Source: Flavobacteriaceae bacterium
GTDB lineage: Bacteria; Bacteroidota; Bacteroidia; Flavobacteriales; Flavobacteriaceae
NCBI GenBank assembly: GCA_009886625.1
Contig: QXZA01000016.1
Coordinates: 1 to 37,888, forward strand
Direction of reading: 5' to 3'
DNA length: 37,888 bases
The notes beneath the pieces are model-generated. The model was not told the DNA's origin. It did no database searches and was given only the letters and a program-made list of their open reading frames with translations. Positions 1-8,168 of the stretch are shown in pieces. Numbering within the stretch: position 1 is the stretch's first letter; each line of letters begins with the position of its first letter. The position numbers were made by a program, and so were the translations under genes.

Positions 1-1
1 A

Positions 2-175
2 GATATAGACCTCACTATTCTGAGTATCGCTATTGTTTTTCCTTTAGTTTTTTCATGCCTTCAAGATATAGAGAATGGATTACATATCAAATCTCATCCC
101 CATGTTTCAATAGAAAAACCGTTTTCTAAAACCCATGCCCCTGTTCTTGGATTAGGAGTGTCTGAGAAGTTTTAG
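2..175 (+). CDS. C-terminal end of an unrecognised frame (partial, doubtful)
   Basis: An uninterrupted frame runs in from the left edge and stops with TAG at 173-175, giving 57 codons. Near its start it reads LTILSIAIVFPLVFS, which looks like a transmembrane helix, followed by a polar tail ending in GLGVSEKF. I do not recognise the family. It could be the 3' end of a real membrane protein gene, or a decayed one, since the tail after the helix has no obvious domain. The hydrophobic segment and in-frame run are seen directly; any function would be a guess. Confidence 0.3.
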   Translation, partial: DIDLTILSIAIVFPLVFSCLQDIENGLHIKSHPHVSIEKPFSKTHAPVLGLGVSEKF

Positions 176-231
176 CTTTTAAATAGTCAAGAAACACATT
201 GATTTGTTGCCAATATGTTGCCAAAAACAAA

Positions 232-274
232 TAAAAAAATCCGCAACATCATGTGAAACAATCTGTTACGGATT
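232..274 (-). terminator. Intrinsic terminator after tRNA-Leu
   Basis: On the minus strand an 11-bp stem (arms 264-274 and 238-248, one G-U pair) closes a 15-nt loop and is followed directly by a run of seven T (233-239). It begins 8 nt past the 3' end of the tRNA-Leu gene, so it should end the tRNA-Gly/tRNA-Leu transcript. Confidence 0.8.
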
Positions 275-281
275 CTTAAAG

Positions 282-365
282 TACTCGAGGCGGGACTTGA
301 ACCCGCACGCCCAAAAGAGCACAGGATTTTAAGTCCGGCGTGTCTACCAATTCCACCACTCGAGC
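282..365 (-). tRNA. tRNA-Leu (anticodon TAA)
   Basis: The minus strand folds as an 84-nt class II tRNA. The acceptor arms GCTCGAG and CTCGAGT pair (with a terminal G-U), the D-arm reads TGGTAGACACG, the anticodon loop contains TAA (ACTTAAAAT), a variable arm follows, and the T-arm is GCGGGTTCAAGTCCCGC. CCA is not encoded, as is usual in Bacteroidota. It lies 9 nt downstream of tRNA-Gly and is probably cotranscribed with it. Confidence 0.95.
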
Positions 366-374
366 AAGCGACAG

Positions 375-446
375 AGCGAAAGACGGGATTTGAACCCGCG
401 ACCCTCACCTTGGCAAGGTGATGCTCTACCCCTGAGCTACTTTCGC
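375..446 (-). tRNA. tRNA-Gly (anticodon GCC)
   Basis: The minus strand gives a 72-nt tRNA with acceptor arms GCGAAAG/CTTTCGC and discriminator T. The anticodon stem TCACC/GGTGA closes the loop TTGCCAA (anticodon GCC), and the T-arm is GCGGGTTCAAATCCCGT. CCA is not encoded. It is the first gene of a two-tRNA unit. Confidence 0.95.
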
Positions 447-457
447 ATTGTGGATTG

Positions 458-465
458 CAAATGTA
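458..465 (-). promoter_or_regulatory. -7 box of the tRNA-Gly/tRNA-Leu promoter
   Basis: The minus strand reads TACATTTG, a perfect match to the Bacteroidota -7 consensus TAnnTTTG. It ends 11 nt before the first base of tRNA-Gly, the distance expected for a stable-RNA promoter with a very short leader. I see no convincing -33 TTTG. Confidence 0.55.
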
Positions 466-558
466 AAATAATTTTAATTCTTTCTAAATTAATAAGAGCA
501 TTTTTAATGAAAAAAGATATGCCTTTTATAAGAGTCTGACTGATGGGTAAATCCTTAC

Positions 559-3156
559 TTACTTTTGGGTTAAGCGTCGCTTGATTTGATTGAGTTGCAT
601 TAGAGCTTCTACTGGGGTTAGCGTATCAATATCTAAGCTAGTAATTTCATCTCTGAGTGCTTCTAAAAGTGGATCATCTAGATTGAAAAAACTGAGTTGT
701 AAATTCTCTTCGGTGTCTTTCTTTTCATTGTCTGATTTTTTGAGTCCATGAGAAGCTTCCAAAACTTTTAATTTATCTTTTGCAGAAAGAAGGACGTGTT
801 TTGGCATCCCCGCCATTTTTGCAACATGAATTCCAAAACTATGCGCACTTCCTCCTGGAATCAGTTTCCTTAAAAACAAGACACTATCACTTGTTTCTTT
901 AATTGAAACATTGAAGTTTTTAATCCTTGGATGCCGTTGTGTCATTTCATTTAGCTCATGGTAATGTGTTGCAAAAAGCACTTTAGGTTTGAAAGGATGT
1001 TCATGCAAATACTCTGCGATAGCCCATGCGATAGAAATTCCATCATAAGTACTGGTTCCCCTGCCTATTTCATCTAAAAGCACTAGACTGTGCTCCGAAA
1101 TATTATTTAGAATGGAGGCCGTTTCATTCATTTCAACCATAAAAGTAGAAGCTCCCATAGAGATATTATCACTGGCTCCCACTCTTGTGAAAATTTTATC
1201 TACAATACCTAAAGTTGCTTGTGTTGCTGGGACATAACTTCCCAATTGAGCAAGTAGTGAAATCAAAGCTGTTTGCCTTAGAATTGCTGATTTACCGGAC
1301 ATATTAGGTCCCGTAATCATCATAATCTGTTGAGTATCACGGTCTAATTCAAGATCATTAGCAATATAGGGTGTCCCCAATGGTAATTGTTGTTCTATAA
1401 CTGGGTGACGAGCTCCTTTAAGAGTCAATTCATTTCCTTGAGTAAGCATGGGACGGCAATAATTATTTTTCAGAGCTGTTTTTGCAAAACAACTTAAAAT
1501 ATCCCACTGGGCTACTGCATTGGCATTCTGCTTAAGTATCTCTAACTCTTTTTGTAACTTTTGAATTAACTGGGCAAATAACTGTTGTTCCAGAGCCATA
1601 ATTCTATCTCCTGCTTGAAGGATTTCTGCTTCAAAGGTTTTGAGCTCATCAGTGATATAACGCTCTGCATTCACAAGAGTTTGTTTTCGGATCCAATCAT
1701 CGGGTACTTTGTCCTTGTGGGTATTACGAACTTCAATATAATAACCGAACACATTATTGAAAGCTATCTTAAGAGAAGGGATTTGTGAACGCTCCGTTTC
1801 TCTTTCCAACATAGCATCCAAATGGGATTGAGACTGATCTCGCAATCCTCTTAATCTATCCAAGCCTTCAGAGAACCTCTCAGCAATCACTGTACCCTTG
1901 GAGACCAAAACCGGCGCTTCTGGATGAATCGTTTGACGAATCAAAGCAGTAATTGAGGCACAAGAAGGGAGTAGCTTCAATTGCTTCTTAATGGTTGTAT
2001 TCGTTCCATTTTCTAAATGGGCTTTGAGACTTTCTACTTCAGTCAAAGAGTATTGCAACTGATATAAAGCTCTTGGACTAATTTTCTCTGTGGCAATTTT
2101 GGCCATTACTCGCTCTATATCGATAATATTGGACAAAGCTTGCTGAACCTGAGACAAAACCTCATCTTGTTCAATAAATCCCTGCACAATTTCATGACGG
2201 GATTCTATTTGTTGTTTTTCTTTTAATGGAAAAGCCAACCACCTTCTCAACAAACGTCCTCCCATAGCAGTTTGGGTATGATCCAAAACAGAAATAAGGG
2301 GTATGCCCTCCGGATGTGTGGACTGAAACAGTTCCAAATTACGCTGAGTAAATCGATCCAACCAAACAAAACCCTCTTGAGCAATGGGTGAAATTCGGGT
2401 AATATGCTGCAATTTTGAGTGCTGAGCTTCTGATAGATAATGCAATACTGCACCTGCAGCACTTATCCCTACTGTATATCTCTGAACACCAAAACCCTCT
2501 AAGGAATTTGTTTGAAAATGAGTCGTTAACTTTTCTTGAGCAGTACTTAATTCAAATGCCCAATCCTCCATATAAAAACAATGGTATTGCAAGCCAAAGT
2601 TTTCCTGGAATAATTTCTTTTTGGGTTTTGGAACCAATACCTCGCTGGGTGAAAAACTTTGTAATAATTGCTCTATTTGTTCTGTGGTTCCCTCGGCTAC
2701 CCAAAAATCTCCTGTTGAAATATCCAAAAAAGAAACTCCCCATTTTTTTTCAAAAAAGACGGCAGCTAAATAATTGTGCTTCTTTTGATCTAAGACATCA
2801 TCATGTAAAGAAACTCCGGGTGTAATTAATTCAGTTACTCCCCTTTTCACAATGGTCTTTGTCATCTTGGGATCTTCCAGCTGATCACAGATAGCTACTC
2901 GACATCCTGCTTTAACTAATTTAGGTAAATACGTATTTAATGAATGATGTGGAAATCCTGCTAATTCTGTTTCACTAGAACTTCCAGCTCCTCTTTTGGT
3001 TAAAATAATACCTAAAATTCCAGCAGCTTTAATGGCATCTTTTCCAAAAGTTTCATAAAAATCACCCACACGAAACAACAATAAAGCATCTGGATATTTT
3101 GCCTTGATCATATTGTATTGTTTCATTAAAGGGGTCTCTTTTGCTGCTTTAGCCAA
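559..3156 (-). CDS. mutS: DNA mismatch repair protein MutS
   Basis: This 865-residue protein has the normal length and domain order of bacterial MutS. The mismatch-reading motif F33-Y34-E35 (GDFYETFG) is near the N-terminus; connector, core and clamp regions follow; the ATPase at the C-terminal end carries the Walker A GPNMSGKS (about residue 615) and Walker B LVLLDEIGRGTST (about 694). It binds mispairs and recruits the repair machinery with MutL, which is not in this window. The start MAKAAKETPLMKQY fits the usual first residues of the family. The gene is divergent from the trmH-family gene, with 111 nt between the two starts. No frameshift or missing key residue was seen. Confidence 0.97.
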   Translation of the reverse strand: MAKAAKETPLMKQYNMIKAKYPDALLLFRVGDFYETFGKDAIKAAGILGIILTKRGAGSSSETELAGFPHHSLNTYLPKLVKAGCRVAICDQLEDPKMTKTIVKRGVTELITPGVSLHDDVLDQKKHNYLAAVFFEKKWGVSFLDISTGDFWVAEGTTEQIEQLLQSFSPSEVLVPKPKKKLFQENFGLQYHCFYMEDWAFELSTAQEKLTTHFQTNSLEGFGVQRYTVGISAAGAVLHYLSEAQHSKLQHITRISPIAQEGFVWLDRFTQRNLELFQSTHPEGIPLISVLDHTQTAMGGRLLRRWLAFPLKEKQQIESRHEIVQGFIEQDEVLSQVQQALSNIIDIERVMAKIATEKISPRALYQLQYSLTEVESLKAHLENGTNTTIKKQLKLLPSCASITALIRQTIHPEAPVLVSKGTVIAERFSEGLDRLRGLRDQSQSHLDAMLERETERSQIPSLKIAFNNVFGYYIEVRNTHKDKVPDDWIRKQTLVNAERYITDELKTFEAEILQAGDRIMALEQQLFAQLIQKLQKELEILKQNANAVAQWDILSCFAKTALKNNYCRPMLTQGNELTLKGARHPVIEQQLPLGTPYIANDLELDRDTQQIMMITGPNMSGKSAILRQTALISLLAQLGSYVPATQATLGIVDKIFTRVGASDNISMGASTFMVEMNETASILNNISEHSLVLLDEIGRGTSTYDGISIAWAIAEYLHEHPFKPKVLFATHYHELNEMTQRHPRIKNFNVSIKETSDSVLFLRKLIPGGSAHSFGIHVAKMAGMPKHVLLSAKDKLKVLEASHGLKKSDNEKKDTEENLQLSFFNLDDPLLEALRDEITSLDIDTLTPVEALMQLNQIKRRLTQK

Positions 3157-3243
3157 AATGAATCGTTTTTACGAATGTATTTAAAAAATTATTGTTTTTT
3201 CGAAAAACAAAGATGCAAATAGCAATAGAACTTTAAGAGGTTG

Positions 3244-3251
3244 TACTTTTG
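3244..3251 (+). promoter_or_regulatory. -7 box for the TrmH-family gene
   Basis: TACTTTTG matches TAnnTTTG exactly and ends 16 nt before the ATG at 3268. It also helps decide the start: an in-frame TTG at 3241 lies upstream of this box and could not be on a transcript starting just after it. No clear -33 box was seen. Confidence 0.5.
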
Positions 3252-3267
3252 TTTTTTGTCAAAAGTT

Positions 3268-3792
3268 ATGCGCAAACTAAAAAATGAAGAATTAATTCGG
3301 AAAACAGTAAGCGATTTTAAGCAAGCTGAAAAAACACCTTTAATTCTTATTTTAGATAATATTCGAAGTCTTAATAACATAGGTTCAGTGTTTCGAACTG
3401 CAGATGCTTTCTTAATTGAAAAAATTTACCTCTGTGGCATTACGGCAACTCCTCCTCACAAAGACATTCATAAAACTGCACTGGGAGCAACAGAAAATGT
3501 AGCTTGGGAATATGTTGAGAACACCTTAGATGTAGTTCAAAAACTACAAAAAGAAAAGGTTTCAGTTTGGGCAATTGAACAAACAGAAAAAGCCGTTCTA
3601 CTGGATGCCTTTCAACCGAAAAAAAACAGTAAACATGCTTTTATTTTGGGGAACGAAGTTCGTGGAGTTGCACAAGAAGTTGTTAATACTTGTGGTCAAG
3701 CACTTGAAATTCCTCAGTTTGGAACCAAACATTCATTAAACATCAGCGTAGCTACTGGAGTGGTTGTTTGGGATTACTTTACAAAAAAGTAG
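3268..3792 (+). CDS. SpoU/TrmH-family RNA 2'-O-methyltransferase
   Basis: A 174-residue SPOUT-class methyltransferase that probably methylates the ribose 2'-OH of a tRNA or rRNA nucleotide using S-adenosylmethionine. The three SpoU motifs are visible: motif 1 DNIRSLNNIGSVFRTADAF with the N and R residues of the active site, motif 2 ILGNEVRGV, and motif 3 IPQFGTKHSLNISVATGVV, which forms the trefoil knot. There is no N-terminal L30-like substrate-binding domain, so it is a minimal, TrmH/TrmL-like member and the exact target is uncertain. I chose ATG 3268 rather than the TTG at 3241 because the likely -7 box lies between them. Its 3' end overlaps the convergent folK fusion gene by 14 nt. Confidence 0.88.
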   Translation: MRKLKNEELIRKTVSDFKQAEKTPLILILDNIRSLNNIGSVFRTADAFLIEKIYLCGITATPPHKDIHKTALGATENVAWEYVENTLDVVQKLQKEKVSVWAIEQTEKAVLLDAFQPKKNSKHAFILGNEVRGVAQEVVNTCGQALEIPQFGTKHSLNISVATGVVVWDYFTKK

Positions 3793-4900
3793 TAGCATAA
3801 ATTTTTCTAAGTATGCCTTGAAAAGCTGTCGTATCAGTTTCAAAATTCAACTCGTCTACTTCAATCCTAACTACTGGAAATGAGAAATTTGTTTGCATTA
3901 GATTTTCATAGCCTTGGTCAATTTTTCTTAAATAATCCTCCTTTATTTCTTGTTCAAAAGGCCTCCCTCTTTTCTTAATTTGTCTCATTAAATGAAAAAT
4001 ATCTGCTTTAAGATAAACCAAAAAAGAGGGTGCATTTAATTTAGTGACAAGACTTGAAAATTGCTTTTCATAGGATCTGAAATCAAGTGATGTTAAATTT
4101 TGAGCGGCAAAAACAAGAGACTTATAAATAAAATAATCTGAAACTACTGAGGCTTTTTCTTCATTCCAAAATTGTACCATTTGCTCTACTCTATCATTCA
4201 AAAAAAAGGTCTCAACATCTAGAGCATACTTTTGTGGATTTTTATAAAAAAGGGGTAAGTAAGGATTATTAGTGAACCGCTCAGAATGAAGTTCGACTGA
4301 GTATTGCTCTTTAATTTGTTGAGCTAAAGTTGATTTTCCTATCCCAATATTCCCCTCTATAGCAATATAAGCATAGGTTGTAAAAATAGGGGGAGACCAG
4401 AATGAAAAAGGAAAAGGCTTGCAAACAGCAGTGTCTGAACTCTGTTCTCTCAATTCAGAAACTGTTTTATTCAACACAGGATGTATCCATTCTTTAGAAA
4501 TCTCTTCCAACGGTTGCAAAACAAAATTTCGCAATTCTAATCTAGGATGCGGGAGTGTTAATATGTCTGAATTCATTATTACCTCTTCAAAACACAATAA
4601 ATCCAAATCTATAGAGCGGGCAGCATATCCAGTATTTTCGGTTCTTGTACGTCCAAGATACTTTTCTACTTTCAAAAGAATTTGCATCAATTCCTGTGGT
4701 GAGACGTTCGTGTATAGTTGCGCACAAGCATTATAAAAAGGTGTACTTTCAAAGCCCCAAGGAGGTGTTTCAAAAACTCTGGACAACCCAATGACTTTAA
4801 TTTCATGTGCTTCCAAAAGACAAAGTGCTTTAATAAGGTAAACCAACCGATCTCCTTGATTGCTTCCCAATGAAATAAAAATTTGCTTCTTTTTGATCAT
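3779..4900 (-). CDS. folK: FolK-deoxynucleoside kinase fusion protein
   Basis: Two enzymes in one 373-residue chain. Residues 1 to about 165 are 6-hydroxymethyl-7,8-dihydropterin pyrophosphokinase (folate synthesis): ISLGSNQGDR, the substrate loop PPWGFESTPFYNA, and the RSIDLDLL motif whose D98 and D100 bind magnesium. From about residue 175 a deoxynucleoside kinase follows, with P-loop EGNIGIGKST (about 181-190), an ERF/NPYLPLFY segment for substrate binding, and the LID arginines in KKRGRPFEQE. The second half would phosphorylate deoxynucleosides for salvage. The same fusion is known from other Bacteroidota, so it is probably not an assembly artefact. There is no stop or frameshift between the halves. 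It is divergent from sppA (59 nt apart). Confidence 0.93.
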   Translation of the reverse strand: MIKKKQIFISLGSNQGDRLVYLIKALCLLEAHEIKVIGLSRVFETPPWGFESTPFYNACAQLYTNVSPQELMQILLKVEKYLGRTRTENTGYAARSIDLDLLCFEEVIMNSDILTLPHPRLELRNFVLQPLEEISKEWIHPVLNKTVSELREQSSDTAVCKPFPFSFWSPPIFTTYAYIAIEGNIGIGKSTLAQQIKEQYSVELHSERFTNNPYLPLFYKNPQKYALDVETFFLNDRVEQMVQFWNEEKASVVSDYFIYKSLVFAAQNLTSLDFRSYEKQFSSLVTKLNAPSFLVYLKADIFHLMRQIKKRGRPFEQEIKEDYLRKIDQGYENLMQTNFSFPVVRIEVDELNFETDTTAFQGILRKIYATTFL

Positions 4901-4932
4901 GCTATGAACTCTAGTACAAAACTACAAAACCC

Positions 4933-4940
4933 TATATTTG
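4933..4940 (+). promoter_or_regulatory. -7 box for the sppA operon
   Basis: TATATTTG matches TAnnTTTG exactly, 19 nt upstream of the sppA ATG, in the 59-nt gap between divergent genes. No good -33 TTTG was found at the expected spacing. Confidence 0.5.
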
Positions 4941-4959
4941 CATAACCAAAAGTTTCAAT

Positions 4960-6726
4960 ATGAATTTTCTAAAAAGTTTTTTCGCATCTATCTTAGGTAC
5001 GCTGACTGCCTTGGGACTTTTTTTTGTAATCCTACTGTTATTCATTTCTGGTATTGCGAGTATAATGAATGCTCCTTCTGGCTTAACATCAGTAAAACAA
5101 AACAGTGTACTCGACCTAAATCTAAACTACCCTGTAGTAGACCGAGCCGCTAATTTTGATGAATTCCAACACTTTCTTGGATTAGAAGATGAAGTTTTGG
5201 GATTGCCCGATATTCTATCAGCTATTGATAAAGCTAGGAATAATTCAAGTATTAAAGGAATTCGTTTGCGTACCGATTTCATTAGTGCTGGATGGGCTCA
5301 AACAAGAAGCATACGAAATGCACTTAATCGCTTCAAAGAAAGCGGAAAATTCATTTATGCATATGGTGATCTTTATACCCAAAAAGGATACTATTTAGCC
5401 TCGGTTTCAGATTCTATTTTTCTAAATCCAATAGGGATTTTGGAATTCAAAGGTTTGGCTTCAGAGGTTTTGTATTATAAAGATTTTCAAGAGGAATACG
5501 GGGTTAAAATGGAAGTCATTCGCCATGGAAAATACAAGAGCGCAGTAGAGCCTTACCTAGAAAATGAAATGAGTGCTGACAACCGTTACCAAATCAAAAC
5601 CTTGCTAAACGATATTTGGGAAACCGTTAGAGAAGAAATTGGTGAAGCGCGAAATTTAAAATCTAAAACAATAGATAATATTATCAACAACCAACGTATT
5701 GTTGTCCCTGAAGATGGTGTTAATGAAACCTTGATTGATGCATTGGTTTATGAAGATGATTTTGATGAAAGTATAAAAACAGCACTTGAAATATCTTCAA
5801 GCCAAAAAATCCATTTGGCGTCAATAAGACAGCTAAACAATGCTTCATCAACCTACAACACTGACATAAAAGATCGAATTGCAGTTGTTTTTGCTCGAGG
5901 TCCAATCATGTATGGTGAAGGAACTGAAAACATGATTGCTCAAGGTGTTTTTGTTGAAACACTTCAAGAATTAGCTGATGATGACTGGATTAAAGCCGTA
6001 GTGCTTCGTTTGGAATCTCCTGGAGGAAATGCTTTGACATCAGATTTACTTTGGCGCGCCATTGAAAACTTAAAAAGTAAAAAACCTATTTTTGTTTCTA
6101 TGGGAAATGTAGCAGCCTCTGGAGGATATTATATTGCTGCGGGTGCAGATCAGATTTATGCTGATCCACTCAGCATTACGGGTTCGATTGGCGTCTTCGC
6201 TTCTTTACCCAATATCCACGGAATGACAAAAAAGTTAGGAATTAATGCTCAAACGGTAGAAACACATCAAAATGCATTGGGTTATAGCTTCTTCCAACCT
6301 ATATCGGAAACGTTTAAGCAAAGAACAATTAAAAGTATTGAAAACACTTACAACACCTTTAAAAAACGTGTCATTGATGGTCGTGGGTTAACCTCAGCTG
6401 AAGTAGAATCAATAGCACAAGGAAGGGTGTGGAGTGGAAAACAAGCCCTGAATGTGGGTCTTGTAGATCATTTAGGAGGACTTCAAGATGCTATAATTGC
6501 TGCTGCAAAAGCGGCAAATATAGAAAACTATAACATTGTAAATTATCCAAAATTTGAAGAAGATTTGGAAAGTGTACTTTCTGGAGTGCTTCCTTCTATT
6601 GAATCAAAATTGACATGGATGCAGTGGGTTCCTAAAAACCTTAGACAACAATTTCAACATACAGATCCCAAAAATCCCCTACTATCTGTTCAAATGCTTA
6701 TCCCTTTTGACCTAAGTATTGAATAA
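4960..6726 (+). CDS. sppA: Signal peptide peptidase SppA, 67 kDa type
   Basis: A 588-residue membrane-bound serine protease of family S49 that degrades cleaved signal peptides. One N-terminal membrane helix (about residues 10-35) is followed by two tandem S49 domains, as in the long Escherichia coli type. The catalytic lysine lies in the first domain in GKYKSAVEP (residues 190-198) and the nucleophilic serine in the second domain in NVAASGGYYIAAG (about residue 387), so the Ser-Lys dyad is complete. The length is normal for the class. The stop codon is immediately followed by the ATG of the transporter gene (TAAATG), indicating one transcript and possible translational coupling. Confidence 0.95.
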   Translation: MNFLKSFFASILGTLTALGLFFVILLLFISGIASIMNAPSGLTSVKQNSVLDLNLNYPVVDRAANFDEFQHFLGLEDEVLGLPDILSAIDKARNNSSIKGIRLRTDFISAGWAQTRSIRNALNRFKESGKFIYAYGDLYTQKGYYLASVSDSIFLNPIGILEFKGLASEVLYYKDFQEEYGVKMEVIRHGKYKSAVEPYLENEMSADNRYQIKTLLNDIWETVREEIGEARNLKSKTIDNIINNQRIVVPEDGVNETLIDALVYEDDFDESIKTALEISSSQKIHLASIRQLNNASSTYNTDIKDRIAVVFARGPIMYGEGTENMIAQGVFVETLQELADDDWIKAVVLRLESPGGNALTSDLLWRAIENLKSKKPIFVSMGNVAASGGYYIAAGADQIYADPLSITGSIGVFASLPNIHGMTKKLGINAQTVETHQNALGYSFFQPISETFKQRTIKSIENTYNTFKKRVIDGRGLTSAEVESIAQGRVWSGKQALNVGLVDHLGGLQDAIIAAAKAANIENYNIVNYPKFEEDLESVLSGVLPSIESKLTWMQWVPKNLRQQFQHTDPKNPLLSVQMLIPFDLSIE

Positions 6727-7428
6727 ATGACAGAACAAAAAAGAGAATTAGCAAAAAAAATATACCTCTATCTCGCAGGCTTATTTATCACTTCGCTAGT
6801 CGTTTCTAATTTAATTTTTCAAAAGTTCTTTTATTGGCGTCCCTTTGAAATTTCAGTTTTTGGAAATCAACTTTTTGAGCTTTCAGTTGGAATTCTACCC
6901 TATCCCATTACTTTTTTAATAACAGATTTAATTTCAGAAATTTATGGGAAAAAGAAAGCAAATGAAGTGGTGGTTGCTGGAATTTTTGCTTCTTTTTTTT
7001 CTGTGGGAATTCTTTTAATAGCAAATTGGGTCCCGGCTTTAGACAATTCCCCTATTGACGACACTACCTTTAATCAAGTCTTTGCACTTTCGCCCGTTGC
7101 TGTATTTGCTTCAATGATTGCTTATCTATTGGCTCAATTAGTTGATATTCAAATTTATCACTTTTGGAAAGACCTAACTCAAGGACGAATGCTCTGGTTG
7201 CGAAATAATTTTTCGACCTTTAGCTCTCAATTAATTGACACTGTTCTTGTTATTGGTCTCCTTAGCATTTTTGGAGTTTTGGATTGGAGTTTATTTTGGG
7301 GGTTGGTGCTTTCTGGATTTCTATTCAAAATTCTTGTTGCGTTTTTGGACACCCCTTTATTATATCTTTTTGTGGGTTTATTCAGAAGAACCTTTGAACT
7401 CAAACCCAATGATGAAATTAAACTTTAA
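6727..7428 (+). CDS. Queuosine precursor transporter (YhhQ/VUT family)
   Basis: A 233-residue inner membrane protein with about six hydrophobic helices. It matches the YhhQ (Vut_1) family, which imports the 7-deazaguanine precursors preQ0/preQ1 for queuosine in tRNA. Family signatures are PYPITFLITDLISEIYGKK, where acidic residues lie within a helix, and NNFSTFSSQLIDT towards the C-terminus. The N-terminus is cytoplasmic and charged (MTEQKRELAKK). The ATG follows the sppA stop without a gap and the rluF-like gene begins 5 nt after its stop, so three genes probably form one operon. Two of these act on RNA modification; the link to sppA may be only positional. Confidence 0.9.
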   Translation: MTEQKRELAKKIYLYLAGLFITSLVVSNLIFQKFFYWRPFEISVFGNQLFELSVGILPYPITFLITDLISEIYGKKKANEVVVAGIFASFFSVGILLIANWVPALDNSPIDDTTFNQVFALSPVAVFASMIAYLLAQLVDIQIYHFWKDLTQGRMLWLRNNFSTFSSQLIDTVLVIGLLSIFGVLDWSLFWGLVLSGFLFKILVAFLDTPLLYLFVGLFRRTFELKPNDEIKL

Positions 7429-7433
7429 GATAT

Positions 7434-8168
7434 ATGCAAGAAGAATCTGAAGGAATACGGTTAAATAAATACTTAAGCGAAATTGGACATTGTTCACGCC
7501 GAGCCGCGGATCGTTTGATTGAGGAGGGACGCGTCAAAATAAATGACAAACAGGTTGTGATGGGTCAAAAAGTGACTCCCCAAGACCGAATAGAAGTCGA
7601 TGGGGTGTTAGTAGAAGATCTCCAAGAACGAAATGTGTATCTAGCTTTTAATAAACCCGTTGGAATTGTTTGTACCACAGATACAAGAGTAGAAAAAGAT
7701 AATATTATTGATTACATCAATTATCCATCTAGAATATTTCCAATTGGAAGGCTGGACAAACCAAGTGAGGGACTTATTCTCTTAACAAATGACGGTGATA
7801 TTGTCAATAAAATCTTGAGAGCTCGTAACAATCATGAGAAAGAATATATTGTCACCGTAAACAAACCCGTTACTCAGGAGTTTATCGAAAAAATGGCCAA
7901 CGGAGTTCCCATTTTGGATACAATAACTCGTAAATGTGTGGTAGAACAAATTCACAAAAACCAATTTAGAATTATTCTTACTCAGGGTCTGAACCGACAA
8001 ATTCGTCGTATGTGTGAATATTTAAATTATAGGGTAGTAAAACTAAAGCGTATCCGAATTATGAATATTGAACTCAATGTAGGCATAGGAAAATATCGTG
8101 ATTTAACTAAAAAAGAATTCACAGAATTGCAGAAACTAATTACAGATTCGGACAAACATATTTCTTAG
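7434..8168 (+). CDS. rluF: 23S rRNA pseudouridine synthase, RluF/RluB type
   Basis: A 244-residue RsuA/RluF-family enzyme that converts a specific uridine in rRNA to pseudouridine. An N-terminal S4 RNA-binding domain (about residues 7-55, IRLNKYLSEIGHCSRRAADR) precedes the catalytic domain, where the active-site aspartate is D108 in IGRLDKPSEGL. The segment NRQIRRMCEYLNYRVVKLKR fits RluF (E. coli U2604) better than RluB or RsuA, but the site assignment is inferred. It starts 5 nt after the queuosine transporter. Its TAG stop overlaps the TAA stop of the convergent DUF2797 gene by 3 bases (shared TTAG). Confidence 0.88.
   Translation: MQEESEGIRLNKYLSEIGHCSRRAADRLIEEGRVKINDKQVVMGQKVTPQDRIEVDGVLVEDLQERNVYLAFNKPVGIVCTTDTRVEKDNIIDYINYPSRIFPIGRLDKPSEGLILLTNDGDIVNKILRARNNHEKEYIVTVNKPVTQEFIEKMANGVPILDTITRKCVVEQIHKNQFRIILTQGLNRQIRRMCEYLNYRVVKLKRIRIMNIELNVGIGKYRDLTKKEFTELQKLITDSDKHIS

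Noticed and set aside
187-408. A 73-codon minus-strand frame near the left end
   Set aside because: It runs through both tRNA genes and the terminator, so it is not a coding gene.
3241-3267. TTG start extending the TrmH-family protein by 9 residues
   Set aside because: The likely -7 box lies at 3244-3251, inside the extension, and the ATG at 3268 fits the family better.
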